In this document: positions 33,280-43,218 of the stretch, piece after piece | How the letters are laid out: each line of letters opens with the position of its first letter | How positions within the stretch are numbered: the stretch's first letter is position 1 | Assembly (NCBI GenBank): GCA_038087015.1 | Contig: JASBNA010000011.1 | Span: 310,001-374,000, forward strand | Reading direction: 5' to 3' | Origin: Cerrena zonata | Lineage: Eukaryota; Basidiomycota; Agaricomycetes; Polyporales; Cerrenaceae | DNA length: 64,000 bases | Made by a program: the position numbers and the translations under genes | The notes under the pieces: generated by a model | Database searches by the model: none | Seen by the model: the letters and a program-made list of their open reading frames with translations, nothing else | Told to the model about the DNA's origin: nothing

Positions 33280-34718
33280 TGGTTCTCCAAAGACTCTATG
33301 GCTTCCTTCTTTGCCTCATCGTCCAGGCCATTGATGATGGCTCTGACTTTGTCAGCAGGAGTGTTGGTATCTACTTGTCGTACGTGGGAGTGGTTCGAGT
33401 CTCCATTAGGACATTCCCTAGCCATGTGCCCTACCTGTCGGCACCTGAAACATCTTCCTTCTTTCATCATCTTCTCTCATTTGTTATCGGTAAGTCAGCA
33501 AATTGTCTTGAATCGACCAAAAGATCTCCCTCCACGGCTTTGGTATCTCACCGGGGGTCGATAAGTGGTCTTCGAGGGTTGTTCCTTCTTGGGTCGGGAT
33601 TGGTATACTTCATCCAACCTTTCTGCCGCCCCATAAAGATCTTCGAAGGTCTTGATCGTCGCAGGGTCAATTGAGATGATCTTGTAAGCCAGTCCATCTT
33701 TGAGCCCATCCAAGAAATAATCTCGGAGAACTGCAACTTCTGTGATGTTTGACTGCTCTTGAAGTGGTCGAAAGGCCGCAACGTACTCCTTTACTGTTCC
33801 TGTCTGCTTCAGTATTCTCATTGCGGAGATTGCGGAAGAGACTTGGGAAACGGGTGAGAAGTAGTCGATGAATGCTTTCTTGACTTTGTTCCAGTCAAAC
33901 ACATCTTCCACCTTGGCTCCTGTGGCCATGCTTGCTTTGTCCAAGGTGTCACTGTATTCGACTGCCCAGGGTCCTGCCGTTCCTCCTTCACAACATGAAA
34001 GGAGGTAGATGGACTTCTTGAAGTTGGTGTCGAATGTTGTGGGGTCGAGGGCAAACTTCCAGTCACAGTGTTTAGTGATTTCTCGGACACGATTGGCATT
34101 CCCATCAAACTTGGTTTTGAGTTCGATTTTGGCGTTAGTCGACATATTGGTTTGGGTGGTAGGGATGGATGAAGAGGGTTGGGATTGGGGGTTCGGCGGT
34201 GGAATGCTTTGAGTTGGGGTATTCTGGACTGGAGTTCGGCTGCGTGGTGGTGGAGTCTTCGGTCTGGGAGGCGTCTGTGGTCTGGGTAGTGGAGTTGTTG
34301 GTCTGGGTTGCGACGAGGGTATGGGTGGTGTCGGTGTGGAGGAAGTACCTGAGCTGGATGCCTGTGCACCTGAATCTGCCCACTCACTGTCAAGAACGGC
34401 GTAACGGTTTTTGAGAGGTTGCCCGGAGGAATTACTAGTGTATTCCCAGGTACCGTTCTGACTGTTGAATTCGATGAGTTGCTTGTGAAGAAACCGGTGT
34501 CCAGTTGATGTTGCAACTCGTGACCGCGGTGGTGGAACTGTTTCGGAGACGTTGTGGGTGAGGCTGGGATCGTGGAATCTGTTTGTGGGAACAGACTCTT
34601 GGGAACCGTCGGCGAATCGCCAGACACGTTCAAAGGTGAGAGTTCGGTCGTCTAGCCGGTAAAGACCATTGGCAAAGACAGACCCATGTGGAGGATTGCT
34701 AAAATTTCTATTGGCCAC
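33270..34718 (-). pseudogene. gag: Element D gag with CCHC zinc knuckle
   Basis: A single frame from ATG 34716-34718 (MANRNFSNPPHGSVF) to TGA 33270-33272, with TGA also at 33495 and 33477. These two interrupt a segment reading LTDNK...EKMMKEGRCFRC, where fungal Gag proteins normally have Arg, so each is best explained as CGA to TGA. Order: N-terminal region, long proline-rich linker (about 34160-34330), Gag capsid core (about 33600-34100, WAVEYSDTLD ... WNKVKKAFIDYF), basic stretch, CCHC knuckle CFRCRQVGHMAREC (about 33425-33455). Length of about 480 residues is normal for the family. Confidence 0.9.
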
Positions 34719-34852
34719 TATGTACTAAAAGTGTCCCAACTGCAAGCAGTTGTGCAAGACAGCTGAGGTTTTCTGCTCAGTGCCGCGAGGAAGACACTTC
34801 TCCAAAGAAGACTCAAGCACCTGGGATCGCCAAGCGTTATCGACTTCCTGGG

Positions 34853-34906
34853 AACTATCCGTGTTTGTCTTTCGACTGGCTAACGCGTGTACAACTATCC
34901 GTGTTT
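34853..34906. repeat. 40-bp tandem duplication split by the MITE
   Basis: The unit AACTATCCGTGTTTGTCTTT... (34853-34892) is repeated at 34893-34906 and, beyond the MITE, from 35625 on (GCCTTTTGGGCTGACTAAC). The second copy is continuous only when the MITE and one TTT are removed, which independently proves the MITE's 3-bp target duplication. Confidence 0.8.
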
Positions 34907-35621
34907 CACTGGACCGTAGCCCGAATTTTGGACTCCATAAAAGTAAAGTAAAATTTTATAAAAAGTCTCTTACAAAATATACTTTTTAGACCCAAAAAAT
35001 GATGTAAAAATTCTAAATTGCAGTAGAAATTGATGAATCACAAAAACCTGTGCAAATTTAGACTTTTGTATCTACTTTTCAGAGTTCAAAAAAGCTCAAT
35101 TTTCATACTTTTTTGCTAGGGCAAAATTCAGTATGCAAAATTCAACATTTTGATACACTTTTATTTTGTCAAAAATTATAATATAATTGTATATATCAAA
35201 ATAAAATTTCATGAATAGACAGCCTAAAGAGAAGATATAGACTACTATTCTTAGTATATCATAGTCTTTGTCAATAAGAGTATTTGATGGAGGTATTTTG
35301 GTATACAATACTATGCATCTTGCCAATTTAGCAGTTTAAATTTTATATCAGTTTTGGAAAAATAAATATATATCAAAACTTTGAATTTTGTATTCCAAAT
35401 TTTGCTCTAACAAAAAATGTATCAAAATTGAGTCTTTTTAAACTGTAAAAACTAGATACAAAAGTCAGAATTTGTATAGGTTTTTGTGATTCATCAAATT
35501 CTGCTGCAATTCAGAATTTTTACATCATTTTTTTGGGTCTAAAAAGTATGTTTTGTAAGAGACTTTTTATAAAATTTTACTTTACTTTTATGGAGCCCAA
35601 AATTCGGGCTACAGTCCAGTG
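34907..35621. mobile_element. CACTG foldback MITE, copy 3 (715 bp)
   Basis: Begins CACTGGACCGTAGCCC and ends GGGCTACAGTCCAGTG; TTT on both sides (34904-34906, 35622-35624). About 90 percent similar by eye to copy 1 and in the same orientation, with the same AT-rich foldback arms. It sits in the 5' leader of element D, so the family was mobile after or shortly before D inserted. Confidence 0.92.
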
Positions 35622-35735
35622 TTTGCCTTTTGGGCTGACTAACACGTTTATAGGAATTCAGTGTCGGCGACGAGAGGGTCTTGGGGTGGGGTTTCGTTCT
35701 TGCTTGACTTGTGGACGGGTTGGTTCTGGGTTCTG

Positions 35736-35987
35736 TCAAAGACGTTGGGCGAAGTTGTTAAGCTGTCGGTCAATGTTCTGAAGGTCTTCTACTCGCTGAA
35801 GAAGTTCGTCTCGTTCGTAGTCCCAGTAGTGGTGGTGTTCTCGGATTTCAGTGCTGATGGCGTAGACGTTCTGGTAGGTAACAGTGACAATGTTTTCGAT
35901 GTGTTGGAAGTATCGGTATATGATGTAGGCAAGGGTAACTTGAGCAAGGAAGAGAAGTGTTACAAGGAGTTCGAGGAGAGATGTCAT
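35736..35987 (-). CDS. Element D leader ORF: membrane segment plus coiled coil (83 aa)
   Basis: Starts MTSLLELLVTLLFLAQVTL, a strong hydrophobic N-terminus that could be a signal anchor, followed by IIYRYFQHIENIVTV and a polar helix (YERDELLQRVEDLQNID). It ends at TGA 35736-35738 and lies between the 5' LTR and gag. The same frame continues beyond the TGA with a Pro/Arg-rich stretch to another TGA, so it may originally have been longer. Function unknown. Confidence 0.45.
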   Translation of the reverse strand: MTSLLELLVTLLFLAQVTLAYIIYRYFQHIENIVTVTYQNVYAISTEIREHHHYWDYERDELLQRVEDLQNIDRQLNNFAQRL

Positions 35988-36084
35988 AGACAGAGTTTCA
36001 GGGTTCAGGTTTCGAGGTTTCTGGGTTCAGAGTTCTGTCGCTAACGTGTGGGACGATAGCGATGGTAAGAGCAACCTGACCTTT

Positions 36085-36426
36085 TGTTACGGGCGAAGCC
36101 CTTTCACGTAGGTACAAGTTAAACAGGGTAAGAAAGGGTAGATTGCCTAGGTCAGGTTAAGGAATACAAGCTAGAGCTACTGGGTTTATATACTAGGGAC
36201 CGTGGCTGTACTACGCAAGAGAATAGAATGGTCTAGACTAGGATGATGTCATAATGACGTCAGTTATGACATCATTGTGGAGCAGATGACGTTATGTGGG
36301 AGAATTGATAGGTAAGCTAGTCTGATGATCGTTCGTGTGCTACTGAGCCATGTGGTTACTGAGTCACAAGTACAAGTAAGGGAAAGGTCAAGGAAAAGAA
36401 AAGAAAAGTGTACGTTCGTTGTAACA
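36085..36426 (-). repeat. Element D 5' LTR (342 bp)
   Basis: Partner of 28185-28526 with one transition. Followed by target duplication GACTG at 36427-36431. Confidence 0.95.
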
Positions 36427-36990
36427 GACTGTCTCATACCATGCGTGCACAGAAATACCAATATATATTCCAGTCGGGCTGACCGTCTCGTGTAACATGG
36501 ATATAAAAACACGCATACTTATCCCAGTCGGGCTGACTGTCTCGCGAAATATGGACATATAAACAACAATATAGATTCCAGTCAGGCTGATTGTCCCGTA
36601 CCATGCGAATAAAAAATAACAATATAAATCCAAGTTGGGCTAACTGCCTCATGTAACATGGACATAAAAGCATGCGTACTTATCCCGGTCAGGCAGACCG
36701 TCTTGTACCATGCGGGCGCAGAAATAACAATATATATTCCAGTCGGGCAGACTGTCTCGTGTAACACGGATGTATAAGCACACGTACTTATTCCAGTCAG
36801 GTAGACTGTCCCGTGGAACATAGAGGTATGAGCATGAATACTTATTGCAGTCGGGCTAACTGGATCGCAACCCACAGACATATCTGACATCAAGTCTATT
36901 GTGGTCTAACTGACCAGGCCATGACACATGGACGTACAAAGTGGTAATGTAATGCTAGTCTGGCTGACTCCATCGTATCCTGCCCATACT
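36427..36990. repeat. 54-bp minisatellite, right part
   Basis: About ten units of 51-58 bp. Two unit types intermix: one ending ...CATGCGGGCGCAGAAATAAC and one ending ...GTATAAGCACACGTACTTAT. Because 54 is 18 codons, minus-strand frames stay open and yield repeated GIYIVIS-type peptides; I do not call them genes. Confidence 0.85.
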
Positions 36991-37125
36991 CAATCATCTC
37001 AGTCTCGCCGACCCACCCATACCATTCGAATCTCACTAATTTACAGTAGCACCTCCAGTTAGCCCTATTGACCCGGATGCAATGGAGCAATGAAGACATC
37101 AGGTCAGGCTATCTGTGTTACAACG

Positions 37126-37543
37126 CTACATACCCGGACAGTAACCCCCTCCCCTTTCTCTTATTGCACCCCCCCTTTTTACCCCCTGGACACTTTACCT
37201 ATTCCCTTGCTTCTTGATGTATGTTTCCCCTTCCTCATTCCCTGCCTTACTTCTTGTACCATATGGACACTGTAGCACTTGACCCAAAGACCCTTCTTGC
37301 CTAGACTACTGTCTAGTCCTTGACCCAGAACCATGACATCATAGTGACATCATAGTGACCTCATCATGACATCACCAATGACCTCATCCTTTGTTCTATT
37401 CTTAGCCTTCCTTAGCTTCTTATCTATATAAGACCCCTAGTGTACTAGATGTATTCCTTAACCTGACCTAGGCAATCATCCCTATCATGTCCTGACCAAC
37501 CCTTGTGACCCTGAACCTGCGTGATAGGGCTCCACCCGTAACA
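37126..37543 (+). repeat. Solo LTR related to element D (418 bp), opposite orientation
   Basis: Starts TGTTACAACG and ends CCACCCGTAACA, flanked by ATCTG on both sides (37121-37125, 37544-37548). Its right part (TATTCCTTAACCTGACCTAG ... AACCTGCGTGATAGGGCTC) matches the reverse complement of the element D LTR start; the middle has diverged and is longer. A solo LTR forms by recombination between the two LTRs of one element. Confidence 0.9.
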
Positions 37544-37559
37544 ATCTGGCCCACATCAT

Positions 37560-38912
37560 ATGACATTGTGTACATGGCTGTGCAGCCCTGACCGGCTGGC
37601 ATACAATGAGCATATTCCCCCCAATTGGTACCGTGTTATATGGGGAAAAGCACTGAAGGGGCTGACCAAAAAACAAATAATGAATATCCGCAAATATGTA
37701 GCACTCAAGGTCAGCTTCAGTTCCTTCGCCTTCATCAGGAAGTCTTACTCTTCCTGCCCTTAGACAGAGGCGGGTTGCCATACTCTTATCGACGCACTTC
37801 TGCTGCATGTTGTCTCGAACATCAGCACTTCGCAAGCCACTGGTGCCATCATCCTGGAGACTCATATACCCGCAACCCTATTGGAGTTTGCTCAGACATC
37901 TTACGGCGGAGTTGTTGATTATAAGATAGTTTTGGGAGAGACATGGGCGCAAAGCACGTATACATTTTTTTGGAATCACAATCTCACTTTGACATATACT
38001 GCCTCGCTAGAGAGCATTGTTCAGTTACCGACTTTTGCATTTATGGACAAGGAGATAGTCAATGCTTTGATGTGTAACATCTATGAAGCAAAGCCCGAGA
38101 AATCTTGCGCCGCTCTGCCTCAGGCAGTGATGGCTGCAGTTGTCCAGGCGGAACGATTTGGGTATGACATCCCTTGCGATTTTCGACACTAAATAACTGT
38201 GTTCTAGGTTCAAGACTTTCAGAGGCTTGGTTACAACTGGTGAGGAGTGGCTGTTTTTTGTGTACAATAAATATGCCACTCGTCCCGGTGGAACTGTGCA
38301 TTGGCTACTGCCGATTCGCCTCGAGTGGGATCTCAGCGGGTTACCTCTCATTCTTGGCTTGTTGTTTGATTGGGTATGTTGTATTATTTTATGAGGACTG
38401 ATGAAGATTCTCAGGAACTTCGTTTCATCTTACATAGATCCAGAACGGGCGGGAAGGAAAGCTGCGGTTCTGCACTTCCTGTCAAAAGCCAGGTGATGTG
38501 GAACAGTAATGACTCTATTCCCAATTCCTTCCTCTCTCTCTACAATGTATTACCTTAGTCTCGCCTTTTTCTTTCTACTGTCTTGATGTATCATTATCAG
38601 AGAACTAGGGAAGAGCCGCCATCTACGCTCCTGCTGCCCTACACCGCCAATCCGGATGGAGCGTTTTTTGAGCTTTTTGATGGAGTCGTGCAACGAAGCG
38701 CGTGGAGCTCAAACAGAGCTCAAGTAGAGGTGAGCCTGCTTCAAAAGCGCCAATAGGTTGGGAGTCAGCAACTCTTGAGATGCTGGTGATATCACCATCT
38801 TATCTCGCCTTGACCTCTGCTTCAGGTATGCTTGGGAAAATCCATGTTGAGTTATATACTATCAATACTATACATCTATGTTCCAGAACTCATTGAGGGC
38901 ACTTTGAGATAA
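37560..38912 (+). CDS. Unknown protein, six exons (335 aa)
   Basis: Exons 37560-37709, 37764-38161, 38208-38373, 38415-38492, 38601-38729 and 38826-38912 join in phase, starting MTLCTWLCSPDRLAYNEHIP and ending ...ELIEGTLR before TAA. The core (VQAERFGFKTFRGLVTTGEE WLFFVYNK..., then LEWDLSGLPLILGLLFDW) has the look of a domain found in uncharacterised agaricomycete proteins, but I cannot name it. The last acceptor (38825 or 38886) is uncertain. The ATG lies only 17 bp after the solo LTR, so the original 5' end may have been displaced, or the LTR may now act as its promoter. No signal peptide is evident. Confidence 0.6.
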
Positions 38913-40462
38913 ACTACAGATGTCATGATGCCGCCGCTGGTACACAGTCACCCTTTTGGGAGTCTCATGTTGAGTGATAAAAATAATATTAATTATGGAA
39001 AATTTACAAAATACAGGACTAGCGATGAGAATGGGAGCATTTGTAGTAGTTTAATAGTAGTACATTTCCCTGGTCTGATCATATGCAAATACCTCTACCT
39101 GTTCAGCGTCGATAGAACCTTCCCATTGAACCGCTGTAGATAGACTTGTGAAGTCAGTCCGCCATGCACCTTCTAAGTGGGTCGGAGTTTGAATGTGAGA
39201 GCATGGAAGAGGGCTCACAAGTATGAACATGAAGTGAGGACAACAAGAAGGAGATTCTCTCTCGGAAATGGAAAGAGGGTGTTCAGGATGGAGGTCACAA
39301 AGCGGCAGGATAGTCAGTAGAGTGAGAGAAACAGAGAATGAGTTGGCAGAGATGGATTCAAGGTCGGTGAAAGGAAGAAGAGCTAGAAAGAAATTAGTAT
39401 AAGAAGAGAAAGAGAGACATACCGAGTAACATCAACAACTCAAAATTTCCCATAATCCGATTATTCCAACATCAACGCTGCTGATCGAAGGAGCAGGATA
39501 GTAGCAAGTGCTTGAAAGGAGGGGAGAACAAGTGTCTTCATATGCAGGCTTCCATAAGGCTGTGAGCAATGGCAACTGATTGAAGCCAGCGCATTGACTC
39601 GGAAGGGGCCCGAAGGGCTACACATGCATTCTTGAGATAAATGAAGGGTCCACAAGACTTTCGAGAGAGAATCTGAATAGGCTATAGTTACAGAAGAAGG
39701 GAAGAACTGAGAACGACCACAATGTAACACCGTTAGAGGCAAGTTGGAAGTCTGGTTGAAGCAACGACTTAGACACTTTAAGAGATCGTGTCACAGCTCT
39801 CACGCACATACTCACGACTTCAAGCTTAAGAGAGATCAAGCGCACACAAGTCAGTGTAGTCTCTATAAATGATCGCCAGCTCAGGTCGAGCTCAGGTCAA
39901 TACCAGAAACACTGTTCTTATATCCGGGATATTCGGAATCAGTCAATGATCAGCCAAATTCAATTATTATTTTGGGATCATTTCTATGCTACGACAAATG
40001 TAATTATGGCATAACCGCACGCCCCAACAGATGTCTGCAGGAGCTCATCAAATATGCCCTATTTGAGGTCTGGCTAATGCAAGCACGAGCCCGTCACTGA
40101 TCCACATAGGACCAAAGCGGCCGACATGACTCACATGCCTGACAGGGTTGGCGGTGTAGATGTATGAGCATAACATACAATAAGCGTCTTCTCCACACAA
40201 ATTAGAGGGTACAACCTCTAACTACTAGGTAGTACGAGACCACACAAATCCACAAATCTATTCTGATTCACTATGTAATTTAATATTCAATCTACGGTAA
40301 CCCAATATAATACAATGTCATATATACCACAAAAAGCGAGAATAAAGATAGATGAGGTGTCATAATACGAGGAGCATTTGCAATTCCGTGTATGAGTGGT
40401 ATGTAGCAATTGCAGAGAAGGTGTCATAAATCGTAGATGGGTGGCCAGGGCAGGGGATGTGG
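38913..40462. other. Intergenic, no gene seen
   Basis: About 1.5 kb without a phase-consistent exon chain or recognisable motif. 39180-39420 is purine-rich on the plus strand. It probably holds 3' flanking sequence of both neighbouring genes, which converge here. Confidence 0.5.
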
Positions 40463-42183
40463 TCAGTCTTGGAATTTTTCCTTGTAGATCCAGGCTAAGC
40501 CTATGTCGCTTACGCCTTGGGCGACCTGTCAAGGATATCATTAGGATACAGATGAGGAAGCAAGGTGATAAGGAAATGCAAGTAGACGTACAGCGGCTCG
40601 GTACCATTTCGCTGCCTCTTTACGATCTTTCTTACAACCTTTGCCGTTGGCGAGACAAAACGCTAGCTCTTGTTGGGCGTCGGGGTCACCCAACCTCGCA
40701 GCGACACGGAAGTAACTCTGTAACGTTTAAATCAATTGATGATCTATAACAAGAAAGTGAAATACGAGGAACGTACCACGCCCATCTTCTTATCCTTCTC
40801 GATACCCCACCCTCTAAAGAAACTCTGTCCGACCTCGTAAATCGCAAGGACCAACTCGTCCTTCACACCTTTCGCATCCATACCACCTCTCGCACTCTCT
40901 AAATCTCCAACAGCAATCTCCGCGGCCTTCTTCAACCATTTGAACCCCTGTGGCTCACTCTTCGTTACTCCCCATCCATGTCTCAGCGTTAACCCCCACA
41001 TCAACATTCCAATTCCACAGCCACCACCCAGTGTAGCGGACTTTTCAAAGTGTTTCGCCGACTCCGTGAGGTTATTAGCGAGGTGCGCCTGGATACCCAA
41101 TTGGAGAAAGTCCATGGCTGTCTGAGGATTCGTAAGATTAGGCTGTGCGGCGTTGGGTGAGGTCGGCCGGGATTGTGAACCAGATGGACGTGGACCAGAT
41201 GGACCAAGGTGTGGTCCATTACCAGTAGGCGTTGTAGGTTGACTACCAGGGTATGGATAGTAGGAGTAGTTGGAGTATACACTTGTGGATGGTGAGGCTG
41301 AACGTGGTGGTGGGCCATATGGACTTCGCTGTGATTGTTGCTGTTGCTGGAAGGACTCGGTATACTGAGATGAAGGGGAGGGGTAGGCATATTCTACCGG
41401 AGGCGGATGTATGGATATACTGGGTGATGGAGGTACGTCCGGCGACTGCATACCAGAAAGCGAGCGAACTTCGTCGTGCATCAAGGGCGACACAGGACGA
41501 CCACCATTCCTTGCTAGCACTTGCATCTTCCTGTCCATTGTCCCGTTGATGACGGGTGGTACTGGTCGCGAGAAGTTGGCGACTTTGTGCGAAGCGGGCA
41601 AGCGAGAAGGCATACGATTACTTGGAGGCGAAGGTTCTTGTTGGTAAGGTTCAGAATCGACGTCCAAGTCAGAGACTACGACAGTGGGAACTTGGTAGTG
41701 GAGGGGTGACGGTGCAATGTCTTGTCTCGTGCCAGGATGTGGGGAAGGGTTATAGGAATCACGGTAGCTCCCGGTTATCTCGTCAAGTGTGTATTCACTC
41801 GCTGTGCTCAAGACCGGACCGCGCATTGGACCCAAATTCGACATATGTCTATCACCCCAGCCATCACTTGACATAGACGTATCGCCATATGTCGAGCCTC
41901 TGTCGGGCAAATACGAGGCTGTGGTCGCAGTGGAATTGCGGAACTGCGTATGCAGCAAAGGGGAATGAGGCGATGACCATTCTGGCTTGTCGTCTGGGTG
42001 TCTGGGAGGGGTCGAAGGATGGACTGGAAGCAGGGACGAAGTAGCTATAGGACCAAGGGTGTCTTTATTGCGCACTCGACGAGACGAAGCGCGTCGGACG
42101 AGAGCGTCGAGCGGTGATGATTGATCGTAGGCAGATGGCCCAGGATTGGGACTGGGCGTCCGTGCCTGAGATAGAACCTCCAT
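40463..42183 (-). CDS. Sel1-repeat protein, DSF2-like
   Basis: Exons (minus) 42183-40777, 40717-40592, 40525-40463 give 531 residues; introns of 59 and 66 bp are clean GT-AG and in phase. The first 330 residues are Ser/Pro-rich and low complexity (polyQ at SFQQQQQSQRS). The C-terminal 190 residues form Sel1/HCP-type repeats: AMDFLQLGIQAHLANNLTES, CGIGMLMWGLTLRHGWGV, and in exon 2 SYFRVAARLGDPDAQQELAF with CLANGKGCKKDRKEAAKWY. It ends GVSDIGLAWIYKEKFQD. Sel1 proteins scaffold protein complexes; in fungi relatives include Dsf2 and the chitin synthase activators Skt5/Chs4. The long disordered N-terminus and final GLAWIYK motif fit the Dsf2 type better. No CAAX box, unlike Skt5. Confidence 0.8.
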
Positions 42184-42924
42184 GTGTGAATGGGTGCAGT
42201 TATGTACCTTTATGAAGACGTTGGTACACGCTAAGTATTGAACGTGCTAATAAGAAAATATGTGATCGGGATACCAATGTTCGGCGGATGTCTAGGCTGT
42301 AAGCTGAAACTGTGGCAGTAAGTCGAGGGTGTTTCCGCAGATCTGTGGGGGCAGTTATATAGGCCAGCCGAAGAACATGAAGGCTCGAGACAAGAAGAAG
42401 AGAGTTGAGATGAGCTCGAAAGGTGACGACAAGCCACAGATGAGCTAGAATGCACTGGCCGGAATGTCTTGAACTGTGATCGCGGTGCCAAGACAACTGC
42501 GATGAGCGGTCCGAATACGGACTTGGTGAACTTTGACCGTTTAACCACTAGGTTTGTACATCATTATCATGTTCCACACACTATGGTACTACATTCAAGA
42601 ACATAATGAAGAAGCCCTTCTAGAAAGTATAATTTCAACTGATTTACACTTTGCGACGATCAGCGCTGATCAACAATATACAGTGGAAGTGAGAAAATAT
42701 TGAGAAACCTCACGACCCAGATAGTACGCCGATCATGAATTGTGTAATGAAAGGTTGACCAGCCTCTAATATGTTTTGAATCACACGATTTGTCTTCTGA
42801 CGATGTACAGACCAGATTTGTGTCCAATTTGTGTATAAAAAATACTACTGTGTGAGTGCATCCATTGGTCCATAGGTTTGATCCATACTAGTAACTCACT
42901 AATTATAATAACGCCGCTACATAC
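42184..42924. other. Intergenic region upstream of the DSF2-like gene
   Basis: No gene seen. The gene at 42183 reads away to the left, so this presumably contains its promoter; no clear TATA box was picked out. Confidence 0.4.
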
Positions 42925-43035
42925 CTCTAAAACTTTCACAACAGCCGTCTCCTGCGAATGCCTCTCAATCCGGCCTTTGAGGCCCTTATAGGTATCCCGA
43001 TAGCAACCGTCATCCTCGGCTGGCGAGAGTTCCAA
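42925..43035 (-). CDS. Possible single exon of a small unannotated gene
   Basis: A 111-bp open segment (LELSPAEDDGCYRDTYKGLK ... TAVVKVLE) has an acceptor on its 5' side (CTGACATTGACTAG, with a branch-like CTGAC) and a donor on its 3' side (GAG|GTATGT). The next plausible acceptor (CTCACACAG) is followed by TAG, so the protein may end just after VLE. The charged helical composition looks real, but I could not assemble the first exon nor name the family. Confidence 0.35.
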
Positions 43036-43218
43036 CTAGTCAATGTCAGCGATTTGAATTGTAGGTATAATAGTAGTCTCCTCTACATATCTTAAGAAAG
43101 GAAGGTATTCGTTCCTTTCATTAGAGGTCTAATACGACGTCCGAGTCTTACCCCTCTTTGTCATTCCACCTTAGGAGCGCCCAGCAGTCAGACACAAACA
43201 CAAAGAGCCATTGGGCCA

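Larger units (their letters stand above)
28185..36426 (-). mobile_element. Element D: young Ty3/Gypsy chromovirus-type retrotransposon, minus strand
   Basis: 8,242 bp bounded by 342-bp LTRs (28185-28526, 36085-36426) that differ at one base and are flanked by identical GACTG (28180-28184 and 36427-36431). Minus-strand order: 5' LTR, leader ORF with a CACTG MITE, gag, -1 frameshift site, pol with chromodomain, a separate 253-codon ORF, polypurine tract, 3' LTR. Removing the element and one GACTG restores a 54-bp minisatellite unit exactly. Three internal TGA codons (two in gag, one in pol) disable it. Confidence 0.96.

Noticed and set aside
36264..36893. Minus-strand ORFs encoding repeated GIYIVIS-type peptides
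   Set aside because: They exist because the 54-bp unit equals 18 codons; several frames are open at once and some run into the LTR, so there is no sign of one selected frame.
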